Below are positions 15,630 to 24,963 of a stretch of DNA of 42,976 nucleotides, in pieces. The DNA comes from JAZUCL01 sp045639125. Lineage in GTDB: Bacteria > Bacillota > Clostridia > Oscillospirales > QAMX01. The number at the start of each line of letters is the position of its first letter. Positions within the stretch are counted from its first letter, which is position 1. Location: positions 1 through 42,976 of the forward strand of contig JAZUCL010000019.1 in assembly GCA_045639125.1 (NCBI GenBank), in the 5' to 3' direction. The position numbers and the translations under genes are program-made. The notes below the pieces were generated by a model. The model made no database searches. It was not told the DNA's origin and worked only from the letters and a program-made list of their open reading frames with translations.

Positions 15630-16796
15630 TTAACGGAACAGTGACAGCAAGAAACCTGCTGCAACGGCAGAGCCAATAACGCCTGCTACGTTTGGTCCCA
15701 TAGCGTGCATCAGAAGGAAGTTTGAAGGATTAGCCTTCTGACCTTCAGATTGAGATACACGTGCGGCCATTGGAACGGCAGATACACCTGCAGAGCCGAT
15801 GAGGGGATTTACTTTACCTTTGGTAATAATATACATTAACTTACCAAACAGAAGACCTCCAACGGTTGCAAATGCAAATGCAAAGAGTCCAAGACCGATA
15901 ATCATAAGTGTTTGAGGACGCAAGAAGTTTTCGCCTGTTGCCGTAGCACCGACAGAGATACCGAGGAAAATCGTAACGATATTCATAAGGGAATTCTGTG
16001 CAGTTTCAGAGAGACGTTCTGTAACGCCACTTTCCTTAAATAGGTTACCGAGCATCAGCATACCGATTAAGGGAGCAACGTCCGGTAGTAAAAGGATTGT
16101 AAGGGCAGACACGACGATAGGGAATATAATCTTTTCAGTCTTAGATACTTTACGAAGTTGCTCCATCTTTACTTCACGCTCTTTTTTAGTTGTAAGCAAA
16201 CGCATGAGAGGCGGCTGAATAAGAGGAATCAACGCCATATAAGAGTATGCTGCAACTGCGATGGCAGGTAGAAGTTTGGGAGCAAGTTGCGTTGTAAGGA
16301 AAATAGCGGTAGGACCGTCTGCACCACCGATAATAGCGATTGAAGCAGCCTCGTTGCCTGTAAAGCCAAGAAGGCTTGCAAGAATTAAGCAAATGTATAT
16401 ACCTAACTGTGCCGCACCACCAATCAAAAGAGAGGAGGGATTGGCAAGCATTGGACCAAAATCTGTCATACAGCCAATACCGAGGAAAATCAAAGACGGA
16501 TAGATACCGAGTTTTACGCCAAGGTATAGATAATCAAGAAAACCTGCACCGTCAGCAAATGCTGCCCAATCAACATGACCACTTGTAAAAAACTCAGGGT
16601 GATAGAGGTTTGCACCAGGTAGATTAGTTAAAAGCATACCAAATGCAATAGGAAGTAAAAGGAGAGGTTCGTATTTTTTTGCGATTGCAAGATACAAAAG
16701 CACAAAGGAAACCACAATCATTACTCCCTGTTGCCATTCCATTGTGGAAAAGCCGGAATTATTCCAAAGGTTGAGTAACGTATCGAGAATAGACAT
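15630..16796 (-). CDS. oadB: Sodium-translocating decarboxylase beta subunit
   Basis: A 388-residue polytopic membrane protein of the OadB/GcdB/MmdB family, about nine to eleven membrane segments. The signature IIGGADGPTAIF places the sodium-binding Asp at residue 160, and LIQPPLMRLLTTKKER marks the central loop. It decarboxylates the carboxybiotin made by the alpha subunit and couples this to sodium export. It is last in the oadA-oadG-BCCP-oadB operon, 16 bases after the biotin carrier gene. Because the alpha subunit is of the pyruvate/oxaloacetate type, oxaloacetate is the likely substrate. Confidence 0.93.
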   Translation of the reverse strand: MSILDTLLNLWNNSGFSTMEWQQGVMIVVSFVLLYLAIAKKYEPLLLLPIAFGMLLTNLPGANLYHPEFFTSGHVDWAAFADGAGFLDYLYLGVKLGIYPSLIFLGIGCMTDFGPMLANPSSLLIGGAAQLGIYICLILASLLGFTGNEAASIAIIGGADGPTAIFLTTQLAPKLLPAIAVAAYSYMALIPLIQPPLMRLLTTKKEREVKMEQLRKVSKTEKIIFPIVVSALTILLLPDVAPLIGMLMLGNLFKESGVTERLSETAQNSLMNIVTIFLGISVGATATGENFLRPQTLMIIGLGLFAFAFATVGGLLFGKLMYIITKGKVNPLIGSAGVSAVPMAARVSQSEGQKANPSNFLLMHAMGPNVAGVIGSAVAAGFLLSLFR

Positions 16797-16812
16797 AATT
16801 TGTCACCTCAAT

Positions 16813-17529
16813 TTAGTTTAGAGTGAGAAGGACATCGTCTGTGTTGACAGTAGAACCCTTAGTTGTAAGCACAGCGGCAACAGTACCGTCCTGTGGAGCA
16901 CAAATTTCGTTTTCCATCTTCATAGCCTCAAGAATAACGAGAACGTCACCCTTTTTAACAGCAGAACCTGCTGAAACTTTGATGTTGATAATAGAACCTG
17001 GCATAGGAGCAACAATAGGTGTACCGCCAACTGCGACCGGAGCAGGAGCCGCAACAGGTGCGGGAGCCGCAACAGGTGCGGGTGCTGAAACAGGAGCAGG
17101 AGTCGCAACAGGAGCAGCACCTGCATAAGAGAGAAGTATTTCATCAGTATTGACAGTAGCACCCTTGGTTGCACTGATAGCACCGATTACGCCGTCCTTG
17201 GGAGCACAGATTTCGTTTTCCATCTTCATAGCCTCAAGAATAACGAGCACATCACCCTTCTTAACGGAAGAACCAACATTTACTTTTACGTTAATTATTG
17301 AACCGGGCATAGGTGCAAGGACATAATCGTCATCGCCTGCAGGTGCAGTAGCAGGAGCCACAGCAGGAGCAACGGTAACTGTTTGAGCTGTTTCTACAGC
17401 AGCAGTTACAGGAGCAGTTGCAGTTACAGGAGCGGAAAATACAGCATCAGTTTCGCTGACAATAATTGCCTCGCCCTTTTCAACTTCTACTTCATAGCAT
17501 TTATTATTTAAGGTAATTTTATATTTCAT
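16813..17529 (-). CDS. Biotin carboxyl carrier protein with two biotinyl domains
   Basis: 238 residues. After a short N-terminal domain and an Ala/Pro/Val-rich linker comes a first biotinyl domain (about 68-136), a second proline-alanine linker of APVAAP-type repeats (137-168) and a second biotinyl domain (about 169-238). Both keep the EAMKMEN motif, with target lysines Lys102 and Lys204. Decarboxylase carriers of this family normally have one such domain and about 120-140 residues, so this is an internal duplication. The two domains are close in sequence, which points to a fairly recent event. The carrier shuttles carboxybiotin between OadA and OadB. Confidence 0.92.
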   Translation of the reverse strand: MKYKITLNNKCYEVEVEKGEAIIVSETDAVFSAPVTATAPVTAAVETAQTVTVAPAVAPATAPAGDDDYVLAPMPGSIINVKVNVGSSVKKGDVLVILEAMKMENEICAPKDGVIGAISATKGATVNTDEILLSYAGAAPVATPAPVSAPAPVAAPAPVAAPAPVAVGGTPIVAPMPGSIINIKVSAGSAVKKGDVLVILEAMKMENEICAPQDGTVAAVLTTKGSTVNTDDVLLTLN

Positions 17530-17551
17530 GTTCTGACCTCCGAATTTTTAA

Positions 17552-17941
17552 TTAACTAACACGTTCAATAGACTTGAAGCGAAGTTGATTTAATGGTGTC
17601 TTAAGTTCGTCGCTTATTATTGCCATAATCATTGCGGCAGCACGGTCATCACAGTTTTTGAGGCGAAGATCACCAACAGAGGTGGTTTCCTCAAGAACAC
17701 GCATACCTGCGGGGACAGTTGCCTTGGCAGGCTTGGCAGGTTTTGCAGTTGTAACAGGTTCTGAAACTTCCGCAACAGTGTGCTTTACAGGAGCGTTTTT
17801 TGTGTTTTTCTCAGTGGAACGAATCGCCTTAGAGATAAACACAATACAAATTGCAAGCAAAGCCAAAGCGGCAAGGACAACGAAGATGCCAACAGCAGAG
17901 ATAGTGATTGATTCACCAATCGTAAAGACAGGAGAGTTCAT
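17552..17941 (-). CDS. oadG: Sodium pump decarboxylase gamma subunit
   Basis: A 129-residue OadG-type protein: one N-terminal membrane helix (about 12-38, SAVGIFVVLAALALLAICIVFI), a Lys/Pro/Ala-rich cytoplasmic linker, and a C-terminal segment (EELKTPLNQLRF-like) of the kind seen in Clostridia gamma subunits. It anchors the alpha subunit and carrier to the membrane beta subunit. It lies 14 bases after oadA and 22 bases before the carrier gene. Confidence 0.85.
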   Translation of the reverse strand: MNSPVFTIGESITISAVGIFVVLAALALLAICIVFISKAIRSTEKNTKNAPVKHTVAEVSEPVTTAKPAKPAKATVPAGMRVLEETTSVGDLRLKNCDDRAAAMIMAIISDELKTPLNQLRFKSIERVS

Positions 17942-17955
17942 TTTACAGATCCTCC

Positions 17956-19338
17956 TTAGTTAATTTTGGTGATAACGTATTTTGCGTGACGAGTTTCTCT
18001 TTCCTCACGAGCAGCGAAGAACTTCTCTGCAATTGTGGGGAATGCAATGTAAGAGAGTACATCCTCATCACAACGAGCCATTTCGCCAAGTTCCTTCTTT
18101 GCATCGGCAAAAGCGGGTGCAAGAGTATCGGCAAAACGACCTGTAATTGGCTTTTCATCGCCAAGAACCTTCTTAACAAGGTCAGGATTAACTTCACCGG
18201 GTGCCTGACCATACTCACCACGAAGATATGCTTTAACTTCCTTAGATACGTTCTTGTAGCGTTCGCCAACAAGTACATTTGTAGCAGCCTGAACACCAAC
18301 CATCTGGCTCATGGGCGTTACAAGGGGAGGATATCCAAGGTCTTCACGAACTCTGGGAGTTTCAAGAAGTACTTCATCAAGTTTGTCCATAGCGTTTTGT
18401 GCCTTGAGTTGTGCAACAAGGTTAGAAAGCATACCGCCAGGAACTTGATATACAAGAGCGTCTGTCTTTGTTCCAAGTACGAATGGATCAAGAAGATTGG
18501 AGTTAACGGTTTCAGCCTGATATGGCTTGAAGAAATCGTTGATTTCTTTGAGGGTTTTGTCGTTAAGTGATACTTCATAGCCCATCTGACGAAGAGCATA
18601 GGACAAACTCTCTGTTGCAGGCTGAGAAGTACCGCCTGAGAAACAAGAGATAGCAGTATCAATTACGTCACAACCTGCCTCAACAGCCTTGATGTAAGTC
18701 ATTGGAGCAAGGCCTGTTGTAGAGTGGGTATGAAGAACGATAGGAAGTTTTACATTTTCCTTAAGAGCCTTAACAAGGTCATACGCTTCCTGTGGACCCA
18801 TGATACCGGCCATATCTTTGATACAGATTGAGTCAACGCCCATGTTCTCAAGATTCTTACCGAGTTTCACATAACTTTCAAGAGTGTGAATGGGGGAGAT
18901 GGTGTAGCAGATAGTACCACTTGCATGTGCCTTCCACTTTTTAGTCTCCTCAACAGCAACCTTGATGTTGCGTATATCATTAAGAGCATCGAAAATACGG
19001 ATAATATCAATACCATTTTTAATAGACAACTCAACGAACTTGCGAACAACGTCGTCGGGATAGTGCTTGTAGCCAAGCAAGTTTTGACCACGAAGAAGCA
19101 TCTGAAGTTTAGTGTTCTTTACGCTCTTTTTGATATTACGCAGTCTTTCCCAGGGATCTTCGTCAAGATAACGAAGACAAGAGTCAAACGTAGCGCCGCC
19201 CCAGCACTCAAGAGAGTAATAACCTGCTTTGTCAAGAGTATCAAGGATTCCCTCAAACTTCTTGAAAGGCATTCTGGTTGCAATCAAGGACTGATTAGCA
19301 TCACGCAGTACGGTTTCAGTGAAATTTACCTTTTGCAT
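17956..19338 (-). CDS. oadA: Oxaloacetate decarboxylase alpha subunit (carboxyltransferase)
   Basis: A 460-residue TIM-barrel carboxyltransferase of the pyruvate carboxylase/OadA family. The opening TETVLRDANQSL contains metal ligand Asp13. Lys174 in ICIKDMAGIM is the lysine that is carbamylated in the family, and His203 and His205 in LHTHSTTGLAP are metal ligands. There is no C-terminal biotinyl domain, matching the separate carrier gene. It transfers the carboxyl of oxaloacetate to biotin, giving pyruvate. It is first in the operon; the ATG has GGAGG 12 bases upstream. A possible promoter with TATAAT on the minus strand near 19470 is weak at -35. Pyruvate carboxylase subunit B is the nearest alternative name. 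Confidence 0.93.
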   Translation of the reverse strand: MQKVNFTETVLRDANQSLIATRMPFKKFEGILDTLDKAGYYSLECWGGATFDSCLRYLDEDPWERLRNIKKSVKNTKLQMLLRGQNLLGYKHYPDDVVRKFVELSIKNGIDIIRIFDALNDIRNIKVAVEETKKWKAHASGTICYTISPIHTLESYVKLGKNLENMGVDSICIKDMAGIMGPQEAYDLVKALKENVKLPIVLHTHSTTGLAPMTYIKAVEAGCDVIDTAISCFSGGTSQPATESLSYALRQMGYEVSLNDKTLKEINDFFKPYQAETVNSNLLDPFVLGTKTDALVYQVPGGMLSNLVAQLKAQNAMDKLDEVLLETPRVREDLGYPPLVTPMSQMVGVQAATNVLVGERYKNVSKEVKAYLRGEYGQAPGEVNPDLVKKVLGDEKPITGRFADTLAPAFADAKKELGEMARCDEDVLSYIAFPTIAEKFFAAREERETRHAKYVITKIN

Positions 19339-19517
19339 TAGTTTTTTTATCCTCCAAATATTTTAATTTAATTACAAACTGAAATAATATAAAATGCCAA
19401 AATTAGACATATATGCGATGAAAATGACAGATATTTGATATAGTCATTCTTAAGAAAATGCGGCAAAATTATACACAGAAAAATTTGTTTGTTGCAGTCT
19501 TATTAAGTTTTTGAAAA

Positions 19518-20834
19518 TTAGCGAAAAAATTCGTTGTAAATTGCGTTGATTGCAGTTGAAAAGTCATACTCATCTACTGCAATGATAATGTTAAGTTCAC
19601 TTGAACCTTGGTCAATCATGCGAATATTGATACCTGCGTTTGCAATAGCGGTAAACAAACGTGCTGCAAGACCTTTGCTGCGTACCATGCCACGCCCAAC
19701 GACAGCAATAAGTGCAAGACCATGGATTACTTCTATAGTGTCGGGATTGACAAGTTTCTTTATATCCGCAACAAGTTGCTTTTCAATACCTTGTATGGAG
19801 TCGGAGTTTACAACTATACCCATTGTATCAATGCCGGAAGGAAGATGCTCAAATGAGATATTGTGATTTTCAAAAGCAGTCAATGCACGCTTTGCAAAAC
19901 CAATCTCTTGATTCATCATATCCTTTTCCATTGTAATAACGCTGAAACCACGCTTACCGGCAATACCAGTAATTGAACCGTTTTTTACATTAGAAGAACG
20001 CATTGGAAGAATCATTGTTCCCGGATCTTGAGGTCGATTTGTATTCTTAATGTTAATTGGAATACCTGCGGTACGTACAGGAAAGATAGCATCCTCGTGA
20101 AGAACTGTTGCTCCCATGTAGGACAGTTCACGAAGTTCACGGAATGTAATAACATCAATAACCTCAGGAGAATCAACTATTCTTGGGTCTGCTACAAGGA
20201 ATCCTGAAACGTCAGTCCAATTTTCATACAATTGAGCACCAACGCCACGAGCAACAATCGAGCCTGTTACGTCAGAGCCACCACGAGAAAATGTCTTTAT
20301 TTTTCCATCATGACCACAACCATAGAATCCCGGAATAACTGCACATTTATTTTCCTTAGCCATCTGTGCAACTGCCTCATAGGATCTTTCAGCGTCAAAT
20401 CCACCCTTACTGTTAAAAAAGATAACGTCTGCTGCATCAATAAAGGAAAATCCAAGAAAAGCAGCAAGGATAATACCATTTAAGTATTCACCACGACTTG
20501 CAGCATAATCACGTCCGCAATCGGAGGCGAAACTTTCAGCAATACGGCTGTACTCGTTTTCCAAGGAGAGATCCAAGGAAAGATCAGCAATAATTCCGTC
20601 AAAACGTGCCTTAATATCTGCAAATGCAATATCAAAAGATACACCCTCAGATACGTCTGCATAACACTTGTAGAGCATATCAGTCACTTTAATATCGTCA
20701 CTGAAACGCTTACCGGGTGCTGATGGAACTACGTACTTTCGCTCATCACAACTTTTAATAATATCCGCTACCTTGCGGAATTGATTTGCATCAGCAAGTG
20801 AACTTCCACCAAATTTTGCAATTCTTACTGCCAT
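19518..20834 (-). CDS. lysC: Aspartate kinase
   Basis: 438 residues; the kinase domain begins KFGGSSLADANQFR and has SRGGSDVTGSI and the VDSPEVI region. Two ACT domains follow (about 305-370 and 375-438), with GSSELNIIIAV near the end, typical of monofunctional, feedback-regulated aspartokinases. It phosphorylates aspartate, the first step to Lys, Thr and Met. The frame stays open 72 bases further upstream, but AGGGAG lies about 10 bases before the ATG at 20834, where homology begins. It is a single-gene unit with its own promoter at 20921-20949. Confidence 0.94.
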   Translation of the reverse strand: MAVRIAKFGGSSLADANQFRKVADIIKSCDERKYVVPSAPGKRFSDDIKVTDMLYKCYADVSEGVSFDIAFADIKARFDGIIADLSLDLSLENEYSRIAESFASDCGRDYAASRGEYLNGIILAAFLGFSFIDAADVIFFNSKGGFDAERSYEAVAQMAKENKCAVIPGFYGCGHDGKIKTFSRGGSDVTGSIVARGVGAQLYENWTDVSGFLVADPRIVDSPEVIDVITFRELRELSYMGATVLHEDAIFPVRTAGIPINIKNTNRPQDPGTMILPMRSSNVKNGSITGIAGKRGFSVITMEKDMMNQEIGFAKRALTAFENHNISFEHLPSGIDTMGIVVNSDSIQGIEKQLVADIKKLVNPDTIEVIHGLALIAVVGRGMVRSKGLAARLFTAIANAGINIRMIDQGSSELNIIIAVDEYDFSTAINAIYNEFFR

Positions 20835-20920
20835 TGACCATATCTCCCTTATATGTAGATTAAAGTTTATAAACGTGTACGTAATCAAAGTTGACACTAC
20901 ACGCAAGTCAATTACTATAC

Positions 20921-20949
20921 ATTATATTACATTAGTTTCAATTTTACAA
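20921..20949 (-). promoter_or_regulatory. Sigma-A promoter of lysC
   Basis: On the minus strand, TTGTAA (20944-20949), 17 bases, then TATAAT (20921-20926). The leader of about 80 bases has an inverted TTGAC/GTCAA at 20891-20912 but no recognisable lysine riboswitch. The remaining 20835-21159 stretch between the divergent genes holds only promoters. Confidence 0.7.
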
Positions 20950-21100
20950 GATACAAAACACAACATATCATTTCAAAATATCAAAAAATTTTCAATATTT
21001 TAGACAAATTATCAAATAAACTATGAATGTGTTGACGAAAAAGAACGTGAATTGTCGTTTCCGGAAATAAAAATGCATGAGAAAATACAAATAATAATCA

Positions 21101-21129
21101 TTGACTAAACTAAGATTTTTGAATAAAAT
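21101..21129 (+). promoter_or_regulatory. Sigma-A promoter of the methyltransferase gene
   Basis: TTGACT (21101-21106), 17 bases, TAAAAT (21124-21129), 31 bases before the ATG. Confidence 0.7.
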
Positions 21130-21159
21130 GGTTATATTACATTGAATCGAGGGGAATAT

Positions 21160-22338
21160 ATGAGAAAACAGGATAAGGGTCAGTTGACGTTATTTTTATC
21201 AGGACTTCGTTCAAGATATGACAGCAACAAAGACTACTTTATATCATCTGATTTTACATTCAAATCAGGTACAAAGACATTTAGCGGTAACCTTGAATTT
21301 CAAGGTGAGGCTCTTGTTCTCAAATATAACGGCGTAAAAACACAAATGACGTTTGATGAGTTTTTGTCGTTTTTTGAGGCTGAAGCAATTAAATACGACA
21401 GTGGTGTGCTTAATTATAATGAACGTGGTGCGTCTATCGAAGTGACGGCAGATGAACGAGGTATTCGGTCACGCCAAGTAGATCCTAAGGTAAACTTGCC
21501 TGAACAGAAAAATCCTCTTGCAAATAGCCGTGATTATATCATAAAGGTAAATGAAGCCCCTGAACTTTTGCGAGCAATAGGTGTTCTTACGAAAGACGGT
21601 AAACTTAAAAACGACATGATTCGTAAATACAACCAAATTGACCATTTCCTTGAGTTGATACGTCCAATGCTTGAAGCGGATACATCTGATGTGATTACTG
21701 TCTTAGACTGTGGTTGCGGAAAGTCATACTTAACTTTTGTTCTCAACTACTTTATTAGACAGATACTTAAAAGAAAGTGTTTTGTTACAGGTGTTGACCG
21801 TTCTCCAATAGTTATTGAGGAAAGCAGAAAGACTGCCGCTTTGCTCGGATATCGGAATATGGAATTTGTTGAAGCCGACTTAAGAACATATACGGCAAAA
21901 AATCCAACTATGGTTATATCTCTCCATGCTTGTGATACAGCAACGGATATGGCAATGGGACTTGCAGTACGCTCAGGTGCGAAACTAATTGCTTGTGTAC
22001 CATGTTGTCACAAGGAACTAATTGATAAGTACGACTTGCCGATTTTACGTCCCATTACTGACCATGGCGTATTTAGAGCACGTTTTAATGATGTGCTGAC
22101 TGATGGACTTCGTCTTTTGAAATTGGAGAGTATGGGTTATAAAACGAGTGTTGTAGAATACGTTTCTCCTCTTGATACACCTAAAAATCTCCTTATTAGA
22201 GCACAAAAAATTTCAAATAGAAATGATAAGGCTGAAAAGCAGTATTACGAACTAATAAATACTATGAAAGTTTATCCTGCCATTGAACGTGAGTGTCAAG
22301 GCATTATGGGTGAAGATCTCATAGAGGAATGTGAATAA
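21160..22338 (+). CDS. SAM-dependent methyltransferase (Methyltransf_32-like)
   Basis: 392 residues. An N-terminal region of about 150 residues has no recognised domain. The C-terminal class I Rossmann domain has motif I VLDCGCGKSYLTF at about 180-192, an acidic strand end in VTGVDRS, and ISLHACDTATD and CVPCCHKEL motifs. The last two are typical of the GSTCD/Methyltransf_32 group, thought to act on RNA. The substrate is unknown. GAGGGG is 5 bases before the ATG at 21160; an in-frame TTG 18 bases upstream lies before the SD and is rejected. Confidence 0.8.
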   Translation: MRKQDKGQLTLFLSGLRSRYDSNKDYFISSDFTFKSGTKTFSGNLEFQGEALVLKYNGVKTQMTFDEFLSFFEAEAIKYDSGVLNYNERGASIEVTADERGIRSRQVDPKVNLPEQKNPLANSRDYIIKVNEAPELLRAIGVLTKDGKLKNDMIRKYNQIDHFLELIRPMLEADTSDVITVLDCGCGKSYLTFVLNYFIRQILKRKCFVTGVDRSPIVIEESRKTAALLGYRNMEFVEADLRTYTAKNPTMVISLHACDTATDMAMGLAVRSGAKLIACVPCCHKELIDKYDLPILRPITDHGVFRARFNDVLTDGLRLLKLESMGYKTSVVEYVSPLDTPKNLLIRAQKISNRNDKAEKQYYELINTMKVYPAIERECQGIMGEDLIEECE

Positions 22339-22428
22339 TCGACCTGTTTTTCACAAAATTACACACCTTGCATAGAATAGTACTGTAAGCACGGCAAACG
22401 ATGCCGATTTTCTATGGGAGGTTATAAT

Positions 22429-23304
22429 ATGGCTGATAAAATCTCTACCGGGTCAGGACATTGCGGTACACGGTATTTGAAAGAACCTGTGTGCATTCAT
22501 ACAAGAAAGATATACGATTGCTGTCGCAGTAAAGAGTGTATCCGTGATGCAAGAGTCTATCTGACACGCTGTTCACAGGAGATACTTGAACGTGCCATTA
22601 ACGTAAGAACAAAATGTGTTAAACTTGTGTGGTGCTACATAGATGTAGAGCCGATTGAGTTTAATCGTGGTTTCTATTCAGTTGACATTAAATACTTCTA
22701 TGATGTGACGTGTGAGGCATTTTGCGGTGTAGGTAAGCCCTACGAATTACATGGTCTTGCGTTCTTCTCTAAAAAGGTAATTCTTTTTGGCAGCGAGGGA
22801 AGTGTGCGTATATTCTCATCCGATTATATCCCATGTGAGGCGGATATTCAGAATATTGAGCGTAGCAATCTTCCAAAGGCTACTGTTGAAGTAGTTAATC
22901 CTATCGCACTCGGTCTTAAAATCTGTGAGCCGCAAAACTACATCAACTGCGATTGTTGTGAGTTAAAGGAACTTCCGGAAGTTGTATGTGGCTGTTTTGA
23001 AGATGAGTTGCTGTTTGGCGGCGATGGACGTAGACTCTATGTAACTATCGGTCAGTTTAGCCTTGTGCGTCTGGAGAGAGAAACACAACTGCTTATTCCG
23101 GCATACGATTTCTGTGTTCCTGAAAAGGAATGTGGTAACGTGTCTGAAGACCCTTGCGATGTATTTCAGCGTTTTGCGTTTCCTGTTGACGAGTTTTTCC
23201 CACCGGAAGAAAAGGGATTTCATGACCCGTCAAGTTGCGGTTGTACCGATCCGGGCACAATTACAGTTGCCTCAGACACACGCAAAAGTTGTTGTAGTAA
23301 ATAG
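22429..23304 (+). CDS. Cysteine-rich protein, possible spore-coat component
   Basis: A 291-residue soluble protein with 24 cysteines, about 8 percent of residues. They occur singly and in pairs (YDCCRSKEC, NCDCCELKE, VVCGCFED, SSCGCTDPG, SCCSK at the C-terminus). There is no signal peptide or membrane segment. The middle is beta-rich (KVILFGSEGSVRIFSS). Such proteins occur in spore-forming Clostridia and resemble coat or crust proteins that cross-link by disulfides; that role is inference. Redox or metal binding is the alternative. GGGAGG is 8 bases before the ATG at 22429. It is a single-gene unit ended by the hairpin at 23318-23347. Confidence 0.72.
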   Translation: MADKISTGSGHCGTRYLKEPVCIHTRKIYDCCRSKECIRDARVYLTRCSQEILERAINVRTKCVKLVWCYIDVEPIEFNRGFYSVDIKYFYDVTCEAFCGVGKPYELHGLAFFSKKVILFGSEGSVRIFSSDYIPCEADIQNIERSNLPKATVEVVNPIALGLKICEPQNYINCDCCELKELPEVVCGCFEDELLFGGDGRRLYVTIGQFSLVRLERETQLLIPAYDFCVPEKECGNVSEDPCDVFQRFAFPVDEFFPPEEKGFHDPSSCGCTDPGTITVASDTRKSCCSK

Positions 23305-23317
23305 ACACAGGTGCACA

Positions 23318-23347
23318 AAGAGGCAACCCGTGTTTGGGTTGCCTCTT
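23318..23347. terminator. Bidirectional hairpin between convergent genes
   Basis: AAGAGGCAACCC (23318-23329) and GGGTTGCCTCTT (23336-23347) pair perfectly over 12 bp. It lies between the Cys-rich gene and the convergent parA-like gene and has only a short U-run on either strand. Confidence 0.75.
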
Positions 23348-23359
23348 CAGTATGCAAAT

Positions 23360-24127
23360 TTACTGATTTTTAGGATATATCTTTTCATCAATCGTCTTTG
23401 CTATTTTAGCATACACCTTTGCACCTTCAAAACTTTCACCTGCGTATGTGTCAATTGGAACACCCATTGCAGCGGCATCAGCAAATTTTATTGAACGTCT
23501 TATCGTAGGTTCAAGTATTGGAAATCCGTTACGGATTTTTTCAATAATATCTTTTGAGTGTTTAGTACGCTCATCAACCATCGTGATAACCGTACCAAGC
23601 AGTGAAAGTTTCGAATTGTAACGGCGAACTTCATTTATTGTTGAACTAATCATTTCAAGACCTTTGTATGCAAGAAAATTAGGTTCAATGGGAACAATAA
23701 CGTAGTCAGAAGCCATGAGACTGTTGACGGTCAGAATACCAAGTGAAGGCATATTGTCAATAAGCACATAGTCATACATTTCATCAAGGAGATCTAACTG
23801 CTCTTTGAGAATGTATTCACGAGAAAACAAACTTGTGACTTCAAGTTCTGCTGCGGCGAGTTCAATTGATGCGGGCATAATATCGAGGAAAGTAATGCTT
23901 GTAGACAGGATAACCTCACGGGGAGAGGCTTTTCTCGTCATCAAATGATATGTATTTGAGCCGACGCCAACAGGGTCATAGCCAAGATAAATTGTTAAGG
24001 ATGACTGGGGGTCAAGATCTACAAGCAGTACACGCTTATTCAAATTAGCAAGTGCTGCTCCGAGATTTAATGTAGTTGTAGTTTTGCCGACACCGCCTTT
24101 GTTGTTGGCAACGGAAATAACAACCAT
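23360..24127 (-). CDS. ParA/Soj-family ATPase
   Basis: A 255-residue deviant Walker ATPase: NNKGGVGKTTTTLNL at 8-22 with the signature lysine and P-loop Lys15, LLVDLDPQSSL (Walker A' acid), and VLIDNMPSLG (Walker B). ParA/Soj proteins position chromosome origins, plasmids or protein complexes by cycling on DNA. No parB and no parS-like palindromes are seen nearby, so it is an orphan, and its cargo is unknown. AAAGGAG is 8 bases before the ATG at 24127; a GTG nine bases upstream touches the SD and is rejected. Confidence 0.88.
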   Translation of the reverse strand: MVVISVANNKGGVGKTTTTLNLGAALANLNKRVLLVDLDPQSSLTIYLGYDPVGVGSNTYHLMTRKASPREVILSTSITFLDIMPASIELAAAELEVTSLFSREYILKEQLDLLDEMYDYVLIDNMPSLGILTVNSLMASDYVIVPIEPNFLAYKGLEMISSTINEVRRYNSKLSLLGTVITMVDERTKHSKDIIEKIRNGFPILEPTIRRSIKFADAAAMGVPIDTYAGESFEGAKVYAKIAKTIDEKIYPKNQ

Positions 24128-24259
24128 GTAATTCACTCCTTTGAAAACACCCTTGGGAAAAGAGTGTACATATCTATCTAAACTATATTATACACGAATA
24201 TAAAAGGTGACGCAACAGTTTCCTCGAAATTTGTTAGTTTGTGAGAGGAGATATTTTCA

Positions 24260-24958
24260 ATGAAGCCTGTTATTTTAATTACAGCATCAAGAGCCGAACT
24301 TCAAAATCCTATTAAGTCACGTTATCAAATTGCATCTTTATACAGCGACTGTATTCGACGAGCGGGAGGTATACCGGTAGTTGCATGTGGCGGAAATCCA
24401 AGTGACTATGCAGCCTTATGTGACGCTGTACTTTTCAGCGGCGGTGACGATGTACATCCATCATTGTTTGGCGAAACTGTACTAAATGAAAAAGTGATAA
24501 CCGAGCCAATACGTGATGAAGAAGAATTGGCACTATTTGATGCGTTTTTTCGTGGTAATAAGAAAATATTTGGTATCTGCCGAGGGATACAACTTATAAA
24601 TGTAGCACTTGGTGGAAGTCTTTGGCAGGATATTTCAACACAAATTCCTGATTCAATTACTCATACCAATAATGCAACCCACAGCGTAAAATTCAGTGAT
24701 AATTCGCTATTTCATCAAGTGTTTGACAGAGAAATTTTAGTAAATTCATTTCATCATCAGAGTATTAAACGATTAGGTGATGGCTTAATAATTACTGCAC
24801 GTTCAACTGATGATATAATTGAGGCGGTTGAAACTCTCGATGGGCAGATAGTTGCTGTGCAGTGGCACCCGGAACGAATGGCAAATAAGGCGAGTTTTGA
24901 CAAGTGTGATAATATGCTTTCATTTTTTGAAAAGTTGATAGAAATTGCGAAAGGATAG
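24260..24958 (+). CDS. Gamma-glutamyl-gamma-aminobutyrate hydrolase family protein (peptidase C26)
   Basis: A 232-residue class I glutamine-amidotransferase-like hydrolase. The nucleophile is Cys107 in FGICRGIQLINVALGG, and His203 and Glu205 lie in QWHPERM. The SGGDDVHPSLFGE segment is typical of PuuD-like enzymes that cut gamma-glutamyl amides. The natural substrate is unknown, and no putrescine genes are nearby. GAGAGGAG is upstream of the ATG. The Smr gene starts 5 bases after its stop, so they share an mRNA. Confidence 0.88.
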   Translation: MKPVILITASRAELQNPIKSRYQIASLYSDCIRRAGGIPVVACGGNPSDYAALCDAVLFSGGDDVHPSLFGETVLNEKVITEPIRDEEELALFDAFFRGNKKIFGICRGIQLINVALGGSLWQDISTQIPDSITHTNNATHSVKFSDNSLFHQVFDREILVNSFHHQSIKRLGDGLIITARSTDDIIEAVETLDGQIVAVQWHPERMANKASFDKCDNMLSFFEKLIEIAKG

Positions 24959-24963
24959 TAAAA

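Noticed and set aside
20835..20915. Possible lysine riboswitch ahead of lysC
   Set aside because: The leader is only about 80 bases and lacks the conserved multi-helix core; a lysine riboswitch needs about 170 bases or more.
23360..24127. ParA-like gene as evidence for a plasmid or integrated element
   Set aside because: No parB, replication or mobility gene is nearby and the flanks are ordinary chromosomal genes.
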